Of a stretch of 11,374 bases of DNA, positions 1 to 6,881 are shown piece by piece. Position 1 is the stretch's first letter, and each line of letters starts with the position of its first letter. Made by a program: the position numbers and the translations under genes. The DNA comes from JBBTIS01 sp038059855 (lineage in GTDB: Bacteria > Elusimicrobiota > Elusimicrobia > JACQPE01): assembly GCA_964357255.1 (NCBI GenBank), contig CAYHKQ010000073.1:1-11374 (forward strand). Direction: 5' to 3'. Under the pieces are notes generated by a model. It was not told the origin of the DNA and searched no databases. It was given only the letters and a program-made list of their open reading frames with translations.

Positions 1-309
1 TTCCTCCGCCAAAGATTGCGGAGCAATGCCCAGGCCCCGAAGTTTTTGCTCAACAAAATTATTCCCCTCTTGACCCCTTTGACCCTCTTGACCCTCTTTG
101 TCTTTATCCTTCCCCCCGGAAGGGCACGATAAGTGGCTAATAATGGAACAATCCACTCCCCTGCCATTGATCTGAATGATCTGGGCCAGGGCCTCATAAC
201 AGTCCAGGCCGGGGGTGGTGATGAGGAGGGAGGTAACAATGAGGAGGGAAAGGAAAGATTTGATAGAAAAAAGAATTTCCGGATTCCTCCTTCTGTTTTC
301 CCTCTCCAT
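1..309 (-). CDS. Secreted hypothetical protein, 5' part only (runs off left edge)
   Basis: I do not recognise this gene. Reading leftward from ATG at 309, the frame stays open for 103 codons to base 1, so only the N-terminus is present. It begins with a basic stretch (MERENRRR), followed by a hydrophobic core at about residues 12-32 and a plausible signal-peptidase site after EALA (residue 42). This implies export. The mature part has two cysteines (54 and 62) and a charged repeat EGQEGQRGQEG at about residues 72-82, encoded by near-tandem 9-base units. The start is uncertain: the ATG has no clear Shine-Dalgarno, whereas an in-frame TTG at 321 has AAAAGG eight bases upstream and would add four residues. 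It lies downstream of the 991-residue gene on the same strand after 240 bases. An overlapping 60-codon frame at 194-376 was discarded because this frame carries the signal peptide and continues to the edge. Confidence 0.6.
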   Translation of the reverse strand, partial: MERENRRRNPEILFSIKSFLSLLIVTSLLITTPGLDCYEALAQIIQINGRGVDCSIISHLSCPSGGKDKDKEGQEGQRGQEGNNFVEQKLRGLGIAPQSLAEE

Positions 310-549
310 TGGTCCAGGCAAAGTTTTTACCTTTTAATCCATTACCAAAAAGACTTCGAGTAAGATTAATAGACATACAGTTTTTTGACCAGGGACCTTT
401 GGTCCCAAATACCTGGTCCAGAAGACCTAGGCCAAATTGGGTCTAAAGTCTATTGGATGTCTATTGGAATTGAATGGTTGAAGGCAAGGGGAGCGACGCG
501 CCTGAATAGTTGCGGTTAAAGATCACCAAAGCGAAAAAAAATCAATAGC
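310..549. other. Intergenic spacer with nested palindromes
   Basis: These 240 bases separate the 991-residue gene from the next minus-strand gene. They hold a nested palindrome (387-418), a second short inverted repeat (AGACC at 423-427 with GGTCT at 440-444), and an exactly adjacent 11-base direct repeat GTCTATTGGA(T/A) at 448-469. On the minus strand a T8 run follows the stop of the 991-residue gene, but I see no GC-rich stem before it, so a terminator is not supported. I found no convincing sigma70 promoter here. Confidence 0.5.
387..418. repeat. Nested palindrome
   Basis: An inner perfect hairpin, GGGACC-TTT-GGTCCC (392-406), lies inside outer arms GACCAGG (387-393) and CCTGGTC (412-418). 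The two pairings share two bases, so they compete. On the minus strand the structure is followed by A's, not T's, so it is not an intrinsic terminator for the minus-strand genes. It lies about 80-110 bases upstream of the gene starting at 309, which fits an operator or a leader structure, but the role is unknown. Confidence 0.5.
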
Positions 550-3525
550 TCAGTTGCACTCGATCCAGCCGCCAACAGGGCTGTCTTTCATGCACTTGCC
601 GCCACGAAACTTGCATCCAGAACCGCGTGCCGCGCAACCCTTCAGGTCTGGACCGGAGGAAGCCGGCGCTACAGGTTGCGACTTTGTGTGGCTGTCATCG
701 GACTTATCCGCCGATGGCGCTTTTGGCGACTGCGATTTTGTCGCAGTCTGGGTCTGGGGAGTAGCGGTCTTAGGAGCGGCCTTCACTGTGGTAGCGGGCG
801 CCTTTTCCCGACGCTCATGTTTATCGCCGGGAACCGGAACGTCGGCCTGGGGCGCATCCTCAGGCGAATCCTCCGGCTCATCCTCGTCCGCTTCGACGTC
901 CGGCGAAGCGGCATCCTTCTTAGGCACAGCCTTGGTCACCCGCCACAAATATCTGTACCCCTCCGAATCGTCCCCTGCCTTTTCCACATTTATTTGAACT
1001 GCGTCGGAACCAGCGCCCAGCGTAACGACGGAGTTTCCTTTTCGAATGCCGTTGTCGCTGTCAAAATACATGGCCCAGCCCGCGGGCTGGAACATATTTC
1101 CATTTTTACTCACGTCAAAAATCACCAACGCCCGAAACAAGGCGCCGCGCGGATTGCTCTCGCTCTTAATCCGGTCGCGTTCTCTCAAAAACGGCGAACC
1201 GGAAATTTTAATGCCCGGCGCGAAATTGCTCCCGGACGCCGCTGTTTTGCCGATCAAATACTCGACGCTGTGACTGCCTTCGTCTCGATTATTAAGAGGC
1301 CGGAAAATAGGAAGGGTCTCGAGGACATAGCGGGCCTTTCCCCCATGAGACCCGGGAGCGATTCCTTCCTTGGGAAGCTGTTCATCCATTTGCCTTTGCA
1401 CCACTTCAGGCTTAATGGAAAATTTCATATCAATGGAATTCACGTAATTGCGTAGTATGTCCAGCCAGGGTTCAAGATGTTGCTTGGATTGCGCTCGAAC
1501 CTCGGAAATTGGATGCTCGGTTTCCGTATCCACCAAAAAAAACCGAACGCGCCTTAACGCCATCAGCACGTTCCGCGTAATTCGGCAATTCTCCGACGCG
1601 GGATCTGGGCATTTTTTATCAAACTCGCCAATCATGCGGTCAATACGCCCAAGTAAATCTTTCGCGCCGGTGGCGGCTTTAGCGTCATTGCGACTTAAAA
1701 ACCCCTTGCGGTAATCCACAATGCCGACCTCGATGCGTCTGGAAAACGCCTTTTGGGCATTCGCTATTTTTTCGTCATCCGCGTCCGCGTGGCGCGCAAA
1801 GCTCGCGCTTAAATTGACGAGATAAGTTTCAAGTTCGGAAATTTTCAATTGGAATTGTTCGGCATTTTTGCGTTCCTTGCCGTAGAGTTTTTTAGGGTCG
1901 AATTTCAACCTGTCAATAAAACGTTGATGGGTCGCGGCCTTGACCATGCTCCAGAGGCTATCCATCGCGTCCAATGCGCCCTTGGCGGCAAGACCGCAAT
2001 CAGCGCGGAACTTCTCATCGGGCATTTGATGGCATGGTCCGCCTTCTTCATCGAACCGCAACGGCGTCTGCGACGTTGCAGACGTCGCGGATTCTGCGGA
2101 CGGCCGGGCGACTAAAAACTTTCGCAGTTCGGAATCCTGCACCTGTTTATTGCCGTAGGCCTTGCCCTGCCTGGAAAGAAGATTCCCGAGTTCTTCCAAA
2201 TTGGCGTCTCTGGGCGCGACAGGGGCGGCCTGGTCTAAAATCTTTTGGCGCGCGAGCATTGCCTGCTGACGTTGCCGAGCCTCCTCCTGCTCCTGTTGGG
2301 CTTTTTTATAAACCGGGTCATCGCTTGACACTGGAATCAAGGCAACGCTTACGTCAAAAGCCCTCTCCTGACCATTAGACAGCGTAGGCCTAATAATAAA
2401 ACGCAACTGCCGATGCGTAAAATCATTCCAGAACAGCGGCATAACGCCTATCCAATGCGCGACGCCGCCTTTTCCATCCTTGTCCTTAGGCTCCACCGCG
2501 TAAAGCGCTCCGGCCAAACGATGCCCATTTTTAGCTTCCATGGCCCCAATTTTCACCGTCGCCTCGACAAAAGGCTTACCTTTCAAATTGCCCTGCATCT
2601 GCAATCCGTCAATCTCCAGCGTGGACATGAACGCCCGCTGAATCTGCGAATCAGCGGCGCCCTTAGTGGCAATCACGTCGGACGCGGCAACCCTTCGCCC
2701 GATGCGCCTGGACGCGCTCGCGCTCGAGCGTTCCCCCTCTCCCCCTATCTCTCCATCCCCCTGTCCTTGCCTCTCCTGCATTGCCCTCTCATTTACCCCC
2801 TGCTCCTGTATGAGAGGAGGATGAGGGCTTGAATCAACTCTGTATCCACTGTTGGGCCCCCATGTCTGCGCCACTGCCTGCGATCCGCCATGCGCCGGCC
2901 CAGAGCGCGAACTTCCAGTTTCCCCACTCTTGTCCCCCGTGTCAACGCTGGAAGATGACGGTTTTGCCGGCGCCGAAGATTTGCTCTTCGCTCCGCCTCC
3001 TCCAAAAATTAGCTGCGCCTGAACATGGCCTGCCGAGGGATCTTGATTAGGAACAGGCTGGCCGCTTACATTAATTAAAGGAGCCGCGTTTTTCTTGTCC
3101 GCGTTACTAGGGACCGGCCGTGTTTCCCCGGCGCTTGAGCGCGACGCAGGCGGCGCCGATGCGCTCCGACCCTGAATCTGAATAATCCTACGTTCGATCA
3201 TCGCAAGATGATTCGCGACTTCACGGCAATCCTGATCGCTCGTGTTCCAGCCCCCGACGTTCCGGTTAAAACAGCTCCCGTAGCCCCCGTTTTGAGAGGT
3301 CAGCGTCATCAATTGATTCTGAAAAAACCCCAAATCCGAAAAAGTGGCCCGGGCAAAATCTGAAGCATTCGCATTAAAAGCCCATCCCCGCAAAACCCCG
3401 GCCAATTGCCGGGCCTCTTGCGCTGAAATAAAATCCTCCGCCCAAAGGGATAAAGACGCTACCTGGGTCAAAAAAATCAACCCTACAAGAGGCCTGAAAA
3501 TACTCACAATTCCTCCTTTTCTCAT
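550..3525 (-). CDS. Large secreted hypothetical protein with paired cysteines
   Basis: The family is unknown. It encodes 991 residues. A signal peptide (hydrophobic 12-28, likely cleavage after LWA at 29) sends it out of the cytoplasm. A helical region at 30-118 with C85 and C100 is followed by a disordered Ser/Gly/Pro-rich linker (about 119-285). Next come a beta-rich segment (300-400), a Gln/Glu/Arg-rich coiled stretch (403-432), a mainly helical domain (495-715, C498/C510 and C639/C647), and a second beta-rich segment (735-867). An acidic then Pro/Lys/Thr-rich linker (870-960) leads to a short tail with four cysteines (964, 971, 978, 990). All ten cysteines lie outside the signal peptide, which suits disulfides. 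The ATG overlaps the stop of the upstream gene as ATGA (3522-3525), implying coupled translation. GTG at 3507 (codon 7) is a rival start, with AAAGGAGG four bases upstream and a shorter signal peptide. Probably periplasmic or cell-surface. Confidence 0.8.
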   Translation of the reverse strand: MRKGGIVSIFRPLVGLIFLTQVASLSLWAEDFISAQEARQLAGVLRGWAFNANASDFARATFSDLGFFQNQLMTLTSQNGGYGSCFNRNVGGWNTSDQDCREVANHLAMIERRIIQIQGRSASAPPASRSSAGETRPVPSNADKKNAAPLINVSGQPVPNQDPSAGHVQAQLIFGGGGAKSKSSAPAKPSSSSVDTGDKSGETGSSRSGPAHGGSQAVAQTWGPNSGYRVDSSPHPPLIQEQGVNERAMQERQGQGDGEIGGEGERSSASASRRIGRRVAASDVIATKGAADSQIQRAFMSTLEIDGLQMQGNLKGKPFVEATVKIGAMEAKNGHRLAGALYAVEPKDKDGKGGVAHWIGVMPLFWNDFTHRQLRFIIRPTLSNGQERAFDVSVALIPVSSDDPVYKKAQQEQEEARQRQQAMLARQKILDQAAPVAPRDANLEELGNLLSRQGKAYGNKQVQDSELRKFLVARPSAESATSATSQTPLRFDEEGGPCHQMPDEKFRADCGLAAKGALDAMDSLWSMVKAATHQRFIDRLKFDPKKLYGKERKNAEQFQLKISELETYLVNLSASFARHADADDEKIANAQKAFSRRIEVGIVDYRKGFLSRNDAKAATGAKDLLGRIDRMIGEFDKKCPDPASENCRITRNVLMALRRVRFFLVDTETEHPISEVRAQSKQHLEPWLDILRNYVNSIDMKFSIKPEVVQRQMDEQLPKEGIAPGSHGGKARYVLETLPIFRPLNNRDEGSHSVEYLIGKTAASGSNFAPGIKISGSPFLRERDRIKSESNPRGALFRALVIFDVSKNGNMFQPAGWAMYFDSDNGIRKGNSVVTLGAGSDAVQINVEKAGDDSEGYRYLWRVTKAVPKKDAASPDVEADEDEPEDSPEDAPQADVPVPGDKHERREKAPATTVKAAPKTATPQTQTATKSQSPKAPSADKSDDSHTKSQPVAPASSGPDLKGCAARGSGCKFRGGKCMKDSPVGGWIECN
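3512..3520 (-). promoter_or_regulatory. Strong Shine-Dalgarno inside the 5' end of the 991-residue gene
   Basis: On the minus strand this reads AAAAGGAGG, four bases before an in-frame GTG at 3507. The annotated ATG at 3525 lies before it and has only a GGGG stretch upstream. The strong site favours GTG as the real or an additional start, giving a protein beginning VSIFRPLVGLIF. The spacing is slightly short, so both starts remain possible. Confidence 0.5.
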
Positions 3526-5348
3526 TTTATCCCCAAAATTGATTTGATTGTCTCAAACGCCACGCCGACGTTGGGCTTCATTACGGCCCAGCAGGCATCC
3601 CTGGCTTCCCCTTCAGGCTCCGTATTGCAACTGCTGAATTCCTCATAATCATCCACAGCAGCCTCGAGTTCAAACATTTTTTCAATGGTAGGCGCCTTTT
3701 GTGCGACCAATGATTCGCTCACCTTGCCTCTAAGTTCAGGAATTTTTAACAGGCGCGCCGTGATATTTTTAACATCAGCCGCGTCCGACGGCTCGCTGGT
3801 TTGATCCGGAGCGCCAGGTTCGCCGGCGCCCGGCTGGCTCCCCCCTGCGGCCGCGGGCATGTCGCCCGACGTGTTTCCATAACCAACGATTTGAGTGCAG
3901 GGAATGGGCGGACTAAAAGTCCGTGAAGCCCTTTTGCTCGTTGCGCTTTTTTCCTTAGACTCCGTAACTTCTTTAGTCGTATATTCGAAGGTAATTGTCG
4001 GACGGCAACCCTCATCCGTAACCTTCTTAGTCGAGTATGTGGCATTGGTAATAAACGCGCTCCCCACCTCAGCTTCACTCAAGTCCCCGACAAGAGGCGC
4101 CAAAAATTTAGATGTCGCCAAACTAGAAACAGACCCATCTGGATTTTGGCTATAAACAAATTGTTTGGCTTGGGGAGACTCCATGGCCAGACCCCTTAAC
4201 GAATTGCCAACAATCTCGGCCATCGGCTCGGCAATTCCTTTGCCAATGACGGTAGAAATTCCATCATAAAGCGGCCCGGGCCAGACCTTCTCCCAAAACT
4301 TTTTCTTTTGCTCCAACTCCCACTCAAAATTTTTAATGGCGATTTGATCCGCCACTGGGTCCCGGCCGATTTTATAATTCACCTGCGACTCATTACCCTT
4401 GTCCTGGCCCGGAGTGCCCCCGCCGGTCACGGCCCCTGGGCCTTGATTGGATTGGCCTTCGCTGGTAGACTCGCCAAATTTTTTGGCCAAGTCCGCGGCC
4501 GAACGCTCAGGCTGGCCATAAAGATTTCCCAATGCCTCCCGGCCCGCCTGCTTCCTCGACCCGTCGCCTGAATCATATTTAGAGCGCCTTCCCCTGCCGC
4601 CGCCGATTCCGGGAATATTCTGTCCGCCGGAGTAACCCAGCCTCATGCCCGGCGCGCCCCGCGAAGCTCCGGCCCGAAGAGCGCCAACACGGGCGGCAAT
4701 CTCCTCCGGAGAGCGTATCTGCATCGGCGGAACACCGCCACTTCCACCCCTCATCCCGCCCAGGGCCGCGTCCAAGGCGCCCATCATGCCCGGCAACCTG
4801 GGGGCCTTGCCCGTCTGCTTTTCCGCTTCTTTTAATCCTGACCAAAAACTTTCCTTCATCTCCTCTTTTGGACCCTTGTCCTTGTCCTTCTTATCTTTAG
4901 CCACAAGCTCCGCCAAGGGCTGGACCAGGCGCGTGGTATCGCGCGCTTTAAGCGCTGAGGTCACCAGTTCGTCCGTTGGCTCGCCGCCGCCGGGCGCGCG
5001 CGCGCCCTCCTCAAAATCCGAAGGCGGGACCTCGAAAGCCGGAGTCACCGGCCCTTCCTTGGGAGCAAAATGGCGAATCACGGCCATGCCGCCGAAGAGC
5101 ATCAATGACGCGCCGAACAAAAATGCCCACTCTCTATAGCCAATGGAAAAAAGAGCGGATTCCCCCTCGCCCTTGCCAAAGGGCAGAAGAATCGGCTTTC
5201 GCTTTTTTTCCTCGCCCGGCTTAGCCGGATCGCGGGACAAAGCAAGCTTAGCCCCGGACGCATCCTTCGTCTCGGGCGATGGAGCGGGCCCGCCTCTTAA
5301 TAATCGCGTAAACGAAGGGGCATGTTGCCCAGGTTTTTCTTGAGCCAT
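3522..5348 (-). CDS. Membrane-anchored Gly-rich hypothetical protein with Cys-containing C-terminal domain
   Basis: The family is unknown. It encodes 608 residues. A Pro/Lys-rich N-terminus (1-72) with net positive charge comes before a single membrane helix at about 74-91. That predicts a cytoplasmic tail and an extracytoplasmic bulk. After the helix come a Lys/Asp/Glu-rich patch (150-166), a Gly/Arg-rich linker (195-265) containing RRSKYDSGDGSR, and a Gly/Gln/Ser-rich region to about 323. The C-terminal part (325-490) looks folded, with C448 and C484 flanking a beta-rich Thr/Lys/Glu segment. A short Gly/Pro linker leads to a helical end with C574 and C586. GAGGAG eight bases before the ATG supports the start. 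A promoter-like pair lies just upstream. The stop overlaps the start of the 991-residue gene by four bases (ATGA), so the two are probably translated together and may act as partners. Confidence 0.8.
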   Translation of the reverse strand: MAQEKPGQHAPSFTRLLRGGPAPSPETKDASGAKLALSRDPAKPGEEKKRKPILLPFGKGEGESALFSIGYREWAFLFGASLMLFGGMAVIRHFAPKEGPVTPAFEVPPSDFEEGARAPGGGEPTDELVTSALKARDTTRLVQPLAELVAKDKKDKDKGPKEEMKESFWSGLKEAEKQTGKAPRLPGMMGALDAALGGMRGGSGGVPPMQIRSPEEIAARVGALRAGASRGAPGMRLGYSGGQNIPGIGGGRGRRSKYDSGDGSRKQAGREALGNLYGQPERSAADLAKKFGESTSEGQSNQGPGAVTGGGTPGQDKGNESQVNYKIGRDPVADQIAIKNFEWELEQKKKFWEKVWPGPLYDGISTVIGKGIAEPMAEIVGNSLRGLAMESPQAKQFVYSQNPDGSVSSLATSKFLAPLVGDLSEAEVGSAFITNATYSTKKVTDEGCRPTITFEYTTKEVTESKEKSATSKRASRTFSPPIPCTQIVGYGNTSGDMPAAAGGSQPGAGEPGAPDQTSEPSDAADVKNITARLLKIPELRGKVSESLVAQKAPTIEKMFELEAAVDDYEEFSSCNTEPEGEARDACWAVMKPNVGVAFETIKSILGIK

Positions 5349-5372
5349 AATTTGAACTCCTCTTCTGTGTAA

Positions 5373-5401
5373 AGTTTAGATTGAAAAACCAAAACTATCA
5401 A
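5373..5401 (-). promoter_or_regulatory. Probable sigma70-type promoter for the 608-residue gene
   Basis: Reading leftward, TTGATA (5401-5396) and TAAACT (5378-5373) are separated by exactly 17 bases. They match the consensus boxes at 5 of 6 and 4 of 6 positions. Transcription would start near 5366, leaving a leader of about 18 bases that contains the GAGGAG ribosome site. This is assigned by eye. The -10 box is only fair. Confidence 0.4.
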
Positions 5402-5442
5402 GGGCCAAAAGTCCCAACTTGTTTCTAGGTCTTTAGTCCCTA
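5402..5442. repeat. GGGAC/GTCCC palindromic motifs upstream of the 608-residue gene
   Basis: Two imperfect palindromes lie here: GGGCCAAAAGTCCCAA (5402-5417) and TAGGTCTTTAGTCCCTA (5426-5442). They resemble the palindromes at 387-444, which also carry GTCCCAA and CTAGG/GGTCT elements. They sit directly upstream of the -35 box, where a regulator could bind. Their function is unknown. Confidence 0.35.
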
Positions 5443-5448
5443 CTATAA

Positions 5449-5470
5449 AATTTCTTTAGCCATTTGAAGT
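5449..5470. repeat. Left arm of inverted repeat bracketing palindromic element copy 1
   Basis: This 22-base arm pairs with 5607-5628, with 20 of 22 positions complementary. The core AATTTCTTTAGCCA is perfect over 14 bases. The pair encloses the tandem repeats and the 82-nt element between them. Confidence 0.75.
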
Positions 5471-5524
5471 TACACCGCTCATCCTGAGTTACACCGCTCA
5501 TCCTGAGTTACACCGCTCATCCTG
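5468..5524. repeat. Three exact tandem copies of a 19-bp unit
   Basis: The unit AGTTACACCGCTCATCCTG occurs at 5468-5486, 5487-5505 and 5506-5524 without mismatch. Its right half is the left terminus of the 82-nt palindromic element, so the array looks like a local amplification of the element's end plus flanking bases. There are no spacers, so this is not a CRISPR array. Confidence 0.9.
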
Positions 5525-5594
5525 AGCTTGTCGAAGGATGAGCCAAGGCGAAGTTCGCGTTTTGCTCATGGTTCGACAAGCTCACCACGAGCGG
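5513..5594. repeat. 82-nt dispersed palindromic element, copy 1
   Basis: The ends are inverted repeats, beginning CCGCTCATCCTGAGCTTG and ending with the near-complement CAAGCTCACCACGAGCGG, around a 23-base centre. It is the same length as copy 2 at 6789-6870. The first 29 bases are identical to copy 2, and the last 30 differ at two positions. Sequences of this TCATCCTGAGCTTGTCGAAGG type are widely scattered between genes in many bacteria and resemble REP-like non-autonomous repeats. No transposase is present in the window. It lies between the stop of the 380-residue gene and the promoter of the 608-residue gene. Confidence 0.85.
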
Positions 5595-5606
5595 CCTTCC
5601 TTGGCC

Positions 5607-5628
5607 ACTTCGATTGGCTAAAGAAATT
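5607..5628. repeat. Right arm of inverted repeat bracketing palindromic element copy 1
   Basis: Complement of the arm at 5449-5470, with two mismatches. It begins one base after the stop codon of the 380-residue gene (5630-5632). The transcript end of that gene could therefore fold into a long stem that includes the element. Confidence 0.75.
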
Positions 5629-5629
5629 C

Positions 5630-6772
5630 CTATTTTATTGTGCCCGCCGGTCCAGTTGGCGAGCCCAGAACCGCGCTTGGCCCCGCAGGAGGAGGCGGGC
5701 CGATGACCAGGCCCGGATCGAGCGAGACAGATTTACAAACAGGACAAATCGCATCGGAAGCGCCGCCCGATCCTGACAAAAAATCCAACGACAAGTCCCC
5801 CCCTGTGGCAAAGGAAGAACTAAATTCTCTCCTGCCGCCCCCGAACCCGCCCGCGTCGCCGCCCTTGCCGTCTCCCGCCGCGTCCGCCCCAAGGCCAATG
5901 GCCGCGAAAAAATCCTCGGTTATTGTTTTAACGTCCCTGGCCGTCATATCGCCCAACTCACCCCGATCAGCCATCTGCATAACAGCCGGGCCAATGTCCG
6001 CGCCCGAGGCCACGGCCGCGCCGCCTAAGAGACTGATGGAATCCATGTCGCCGGAGCTAACCGCGTACTGGCCCATTCTTGCCGACGCGCGAAGAAGCGC
6101 TATTTCGCGTCCCCGTTGGCCGGAAACAGACGCCCGCACAACGCGGGCATTCGCGTCCCGGTCGCTTTTAGCGACATTGGACCTGGTCTTCTGGCTAAGA
6201 AATCTCGCCTCCTGTTCGGTCATCGGTTTAGCGTTCTTTAGTTCCTTCATAGGGCCGGCCAAACGGACCGAATCCATTTTCCCCTGCTCTTGCCCCGCGA
6301 AACCATCGCTCAACGGAGGAAGCGTTTCCCGTTTCATGTTGACCCCCATGTCTTCCAATGTCGCGACCAATTTGGTCGAGACAACCGGCTTAAATTCCTT
6401 TTTAACCAAATCAATGGGCCTGCGCGCGTCCTCGGCTTTATCAACCTTGGCCTGGGCCTTTGGGTCGGACCAATAGTCCGGTTTTCCGAAAAGAATCATG
6501 GATGAATCGTATTGGTCGCGCCGGACACCGGCCTGGGCCGCGGCCTGTTCCTGTTGACCTTCCACAATCTTGGTATTGGCAGTGCGGTAAAGTGTTTTGC
6601 GAAAACTCTCGGTCACATCCTGATTCTTAAGGCCCAGGTATCCCATCGCAGATTTCTGGTTGACATATTTAGCCACCAGCCCAAACGTCGCCCCCAAGCC
6701 GGCTGACCCCGCCAAAAACCAAACCGCCAATTTTTTAGAATTAGCTAAATTCATTTTATTCATACGACTCAT
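5630..6772 (-). CDS. Membrane-anchored hypothetical protein with CPVC motif
   Basis: The family is unknown. It encodes 380 residues. A short basic N-terminus (MNKMNLANSKK) comes before a membrane helix at about 15-36, predicting a type II anchored or uncleaved-signal protein. Residues 45-290 are mixed-charge and mostly helical. A Gly-rich stretch (about 295-337) carries GGRREFSSSF, resembling the basic-aromatic linker motif of the neighbours. It is followed by CPVC at 343-346, the only cysteines, and a Pro/Gly-rich tail. CPVC could bind metal or form a disulfide, but a single pair does not establish either. The start is uncertain: ATG codons lie at positions 1, 4 and 7, and none has a Shine-Dalgarno. 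The first falls inside an inverted-repeat arm (6764-6777). The gene is bracketed by two 82-nt palindromic elements, which suggests remodelling of both flanks. Confidence 0.7.
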   Translation of the reverse strand: MSRMNKMNLANSKKLAVWFLAGSAGLGATFGLVAKYVNQKSAMGYLGLKNQDVTESFRKTLYRTANTKIVEGQQEQAAAQAGVRRDQYDSSMILFGKPDYWSDPKAQAKVDKAEDARRPIDLVKKEFKPVVSTKLVATLEDMGVNMKRETLPPLSDGFAGQEQGKMDSVRLAGPMKELKNAKPMTEQEARFLSQKTRSNVAKSDRDANARVVRASVSGQRGREIALLRASARMGQYAVSSGDMDSISLLGGAAVASGADIGPAVMQMADRGELGDMTARDVKTITEDFFAAIGLGADAAGDGKGGDAGGFGGGRREFSSSFATGGDLSLDFLSGSGGASDAICPVCKSVSLDPGLVIGPPPPAGPSAVLGSPTGPAGTIK

Positions 6773-6777
6773 GCAAA
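6764..6777. repeat. Left arm of inverted repeat bracketing palindromic element copy 2
   Basis: ACGACTCATGCAAA is the perfect complement of TTTGCATGAGTCGT at 6882-6895. Each arm is exactly 11 bases from the edge of the 82-nt element. This arm contains the first ATG and next two codons of the 380-residue gene. Confidence 0.8.
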
Positions 6778-6788
6778 TTCATTGCATT

Positions 6789-6870
6789 CCGCTCATCCTG
6801 AGCTTGTCGAAGGATGAATACAGGGTTTTTTGCGTCTTGGCTCATGGTTCGACAGGCTCACCATGAGCGG
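6789..6870. repeat. 82-nt dispersed palindromic element, copy 2
   Basis: Same element and orientation as 5513-5594, with inverted termini CCGCTCATCCTGAGCTTG and CAGGCTCACCATGAGCGG. The 23-base centre is unrelated to that of copy 1. It lies immediately upstream of the 380-residue gene, so it would be part of that gene's leader if transcription comes from further upstream. No promoter for that gene was identified in the 194-base gap. Confidence 0.85.
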
Positions 6871-6881
6871 CTTTTTATCAT

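Noticed and set aside
194..376. 60-codon minus-strand frame at the left edge
   Set aside because: It overlaps the frame from 309, which has a signal peptide and stays open to the window edge. This one ends after a His/Pro-rich run.
387..418. Palindrome as an intrinsic terminator
   Set aside because: There is no T-run after the stem in the direction of the minus-strand genes. The T6 lies before the stem in plus orientation.
676..1455. 259-codon plus-strand open frame
   Set aside because: Antisense to the 991-residue gene, with no ribosome site and no recognisable domain.
2727..2800. Pyrimidine-rich stretch on the plus strand
   Set aside because: It is explained by Gly/Glu/Gln/Arg codons in the linker of the 991-residue protein.
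5438..5450. TATAGT as a -10 box upstream of the 608-residue gene
   Set aside because: No -35 box at suitable spacing. The TTGATA/TAAACT pair downstream is better placed.
5468..5524. Tandem repeats as a CRISPR array
   Set aside because: The units are only 19 bp, directly adjacent with no spacers, and derive from the neighbouring palindromic element.
5640..6476. 278-codon plus-strand open frame
   Set aside because: It lies entirely antisense to the 380-residue gene, which has a membrane helix and a coherent composition. The plus-strand protein is Pro/Ser/Arg-rich, typical of the reverse of GC-rich Gly/Ala codons.
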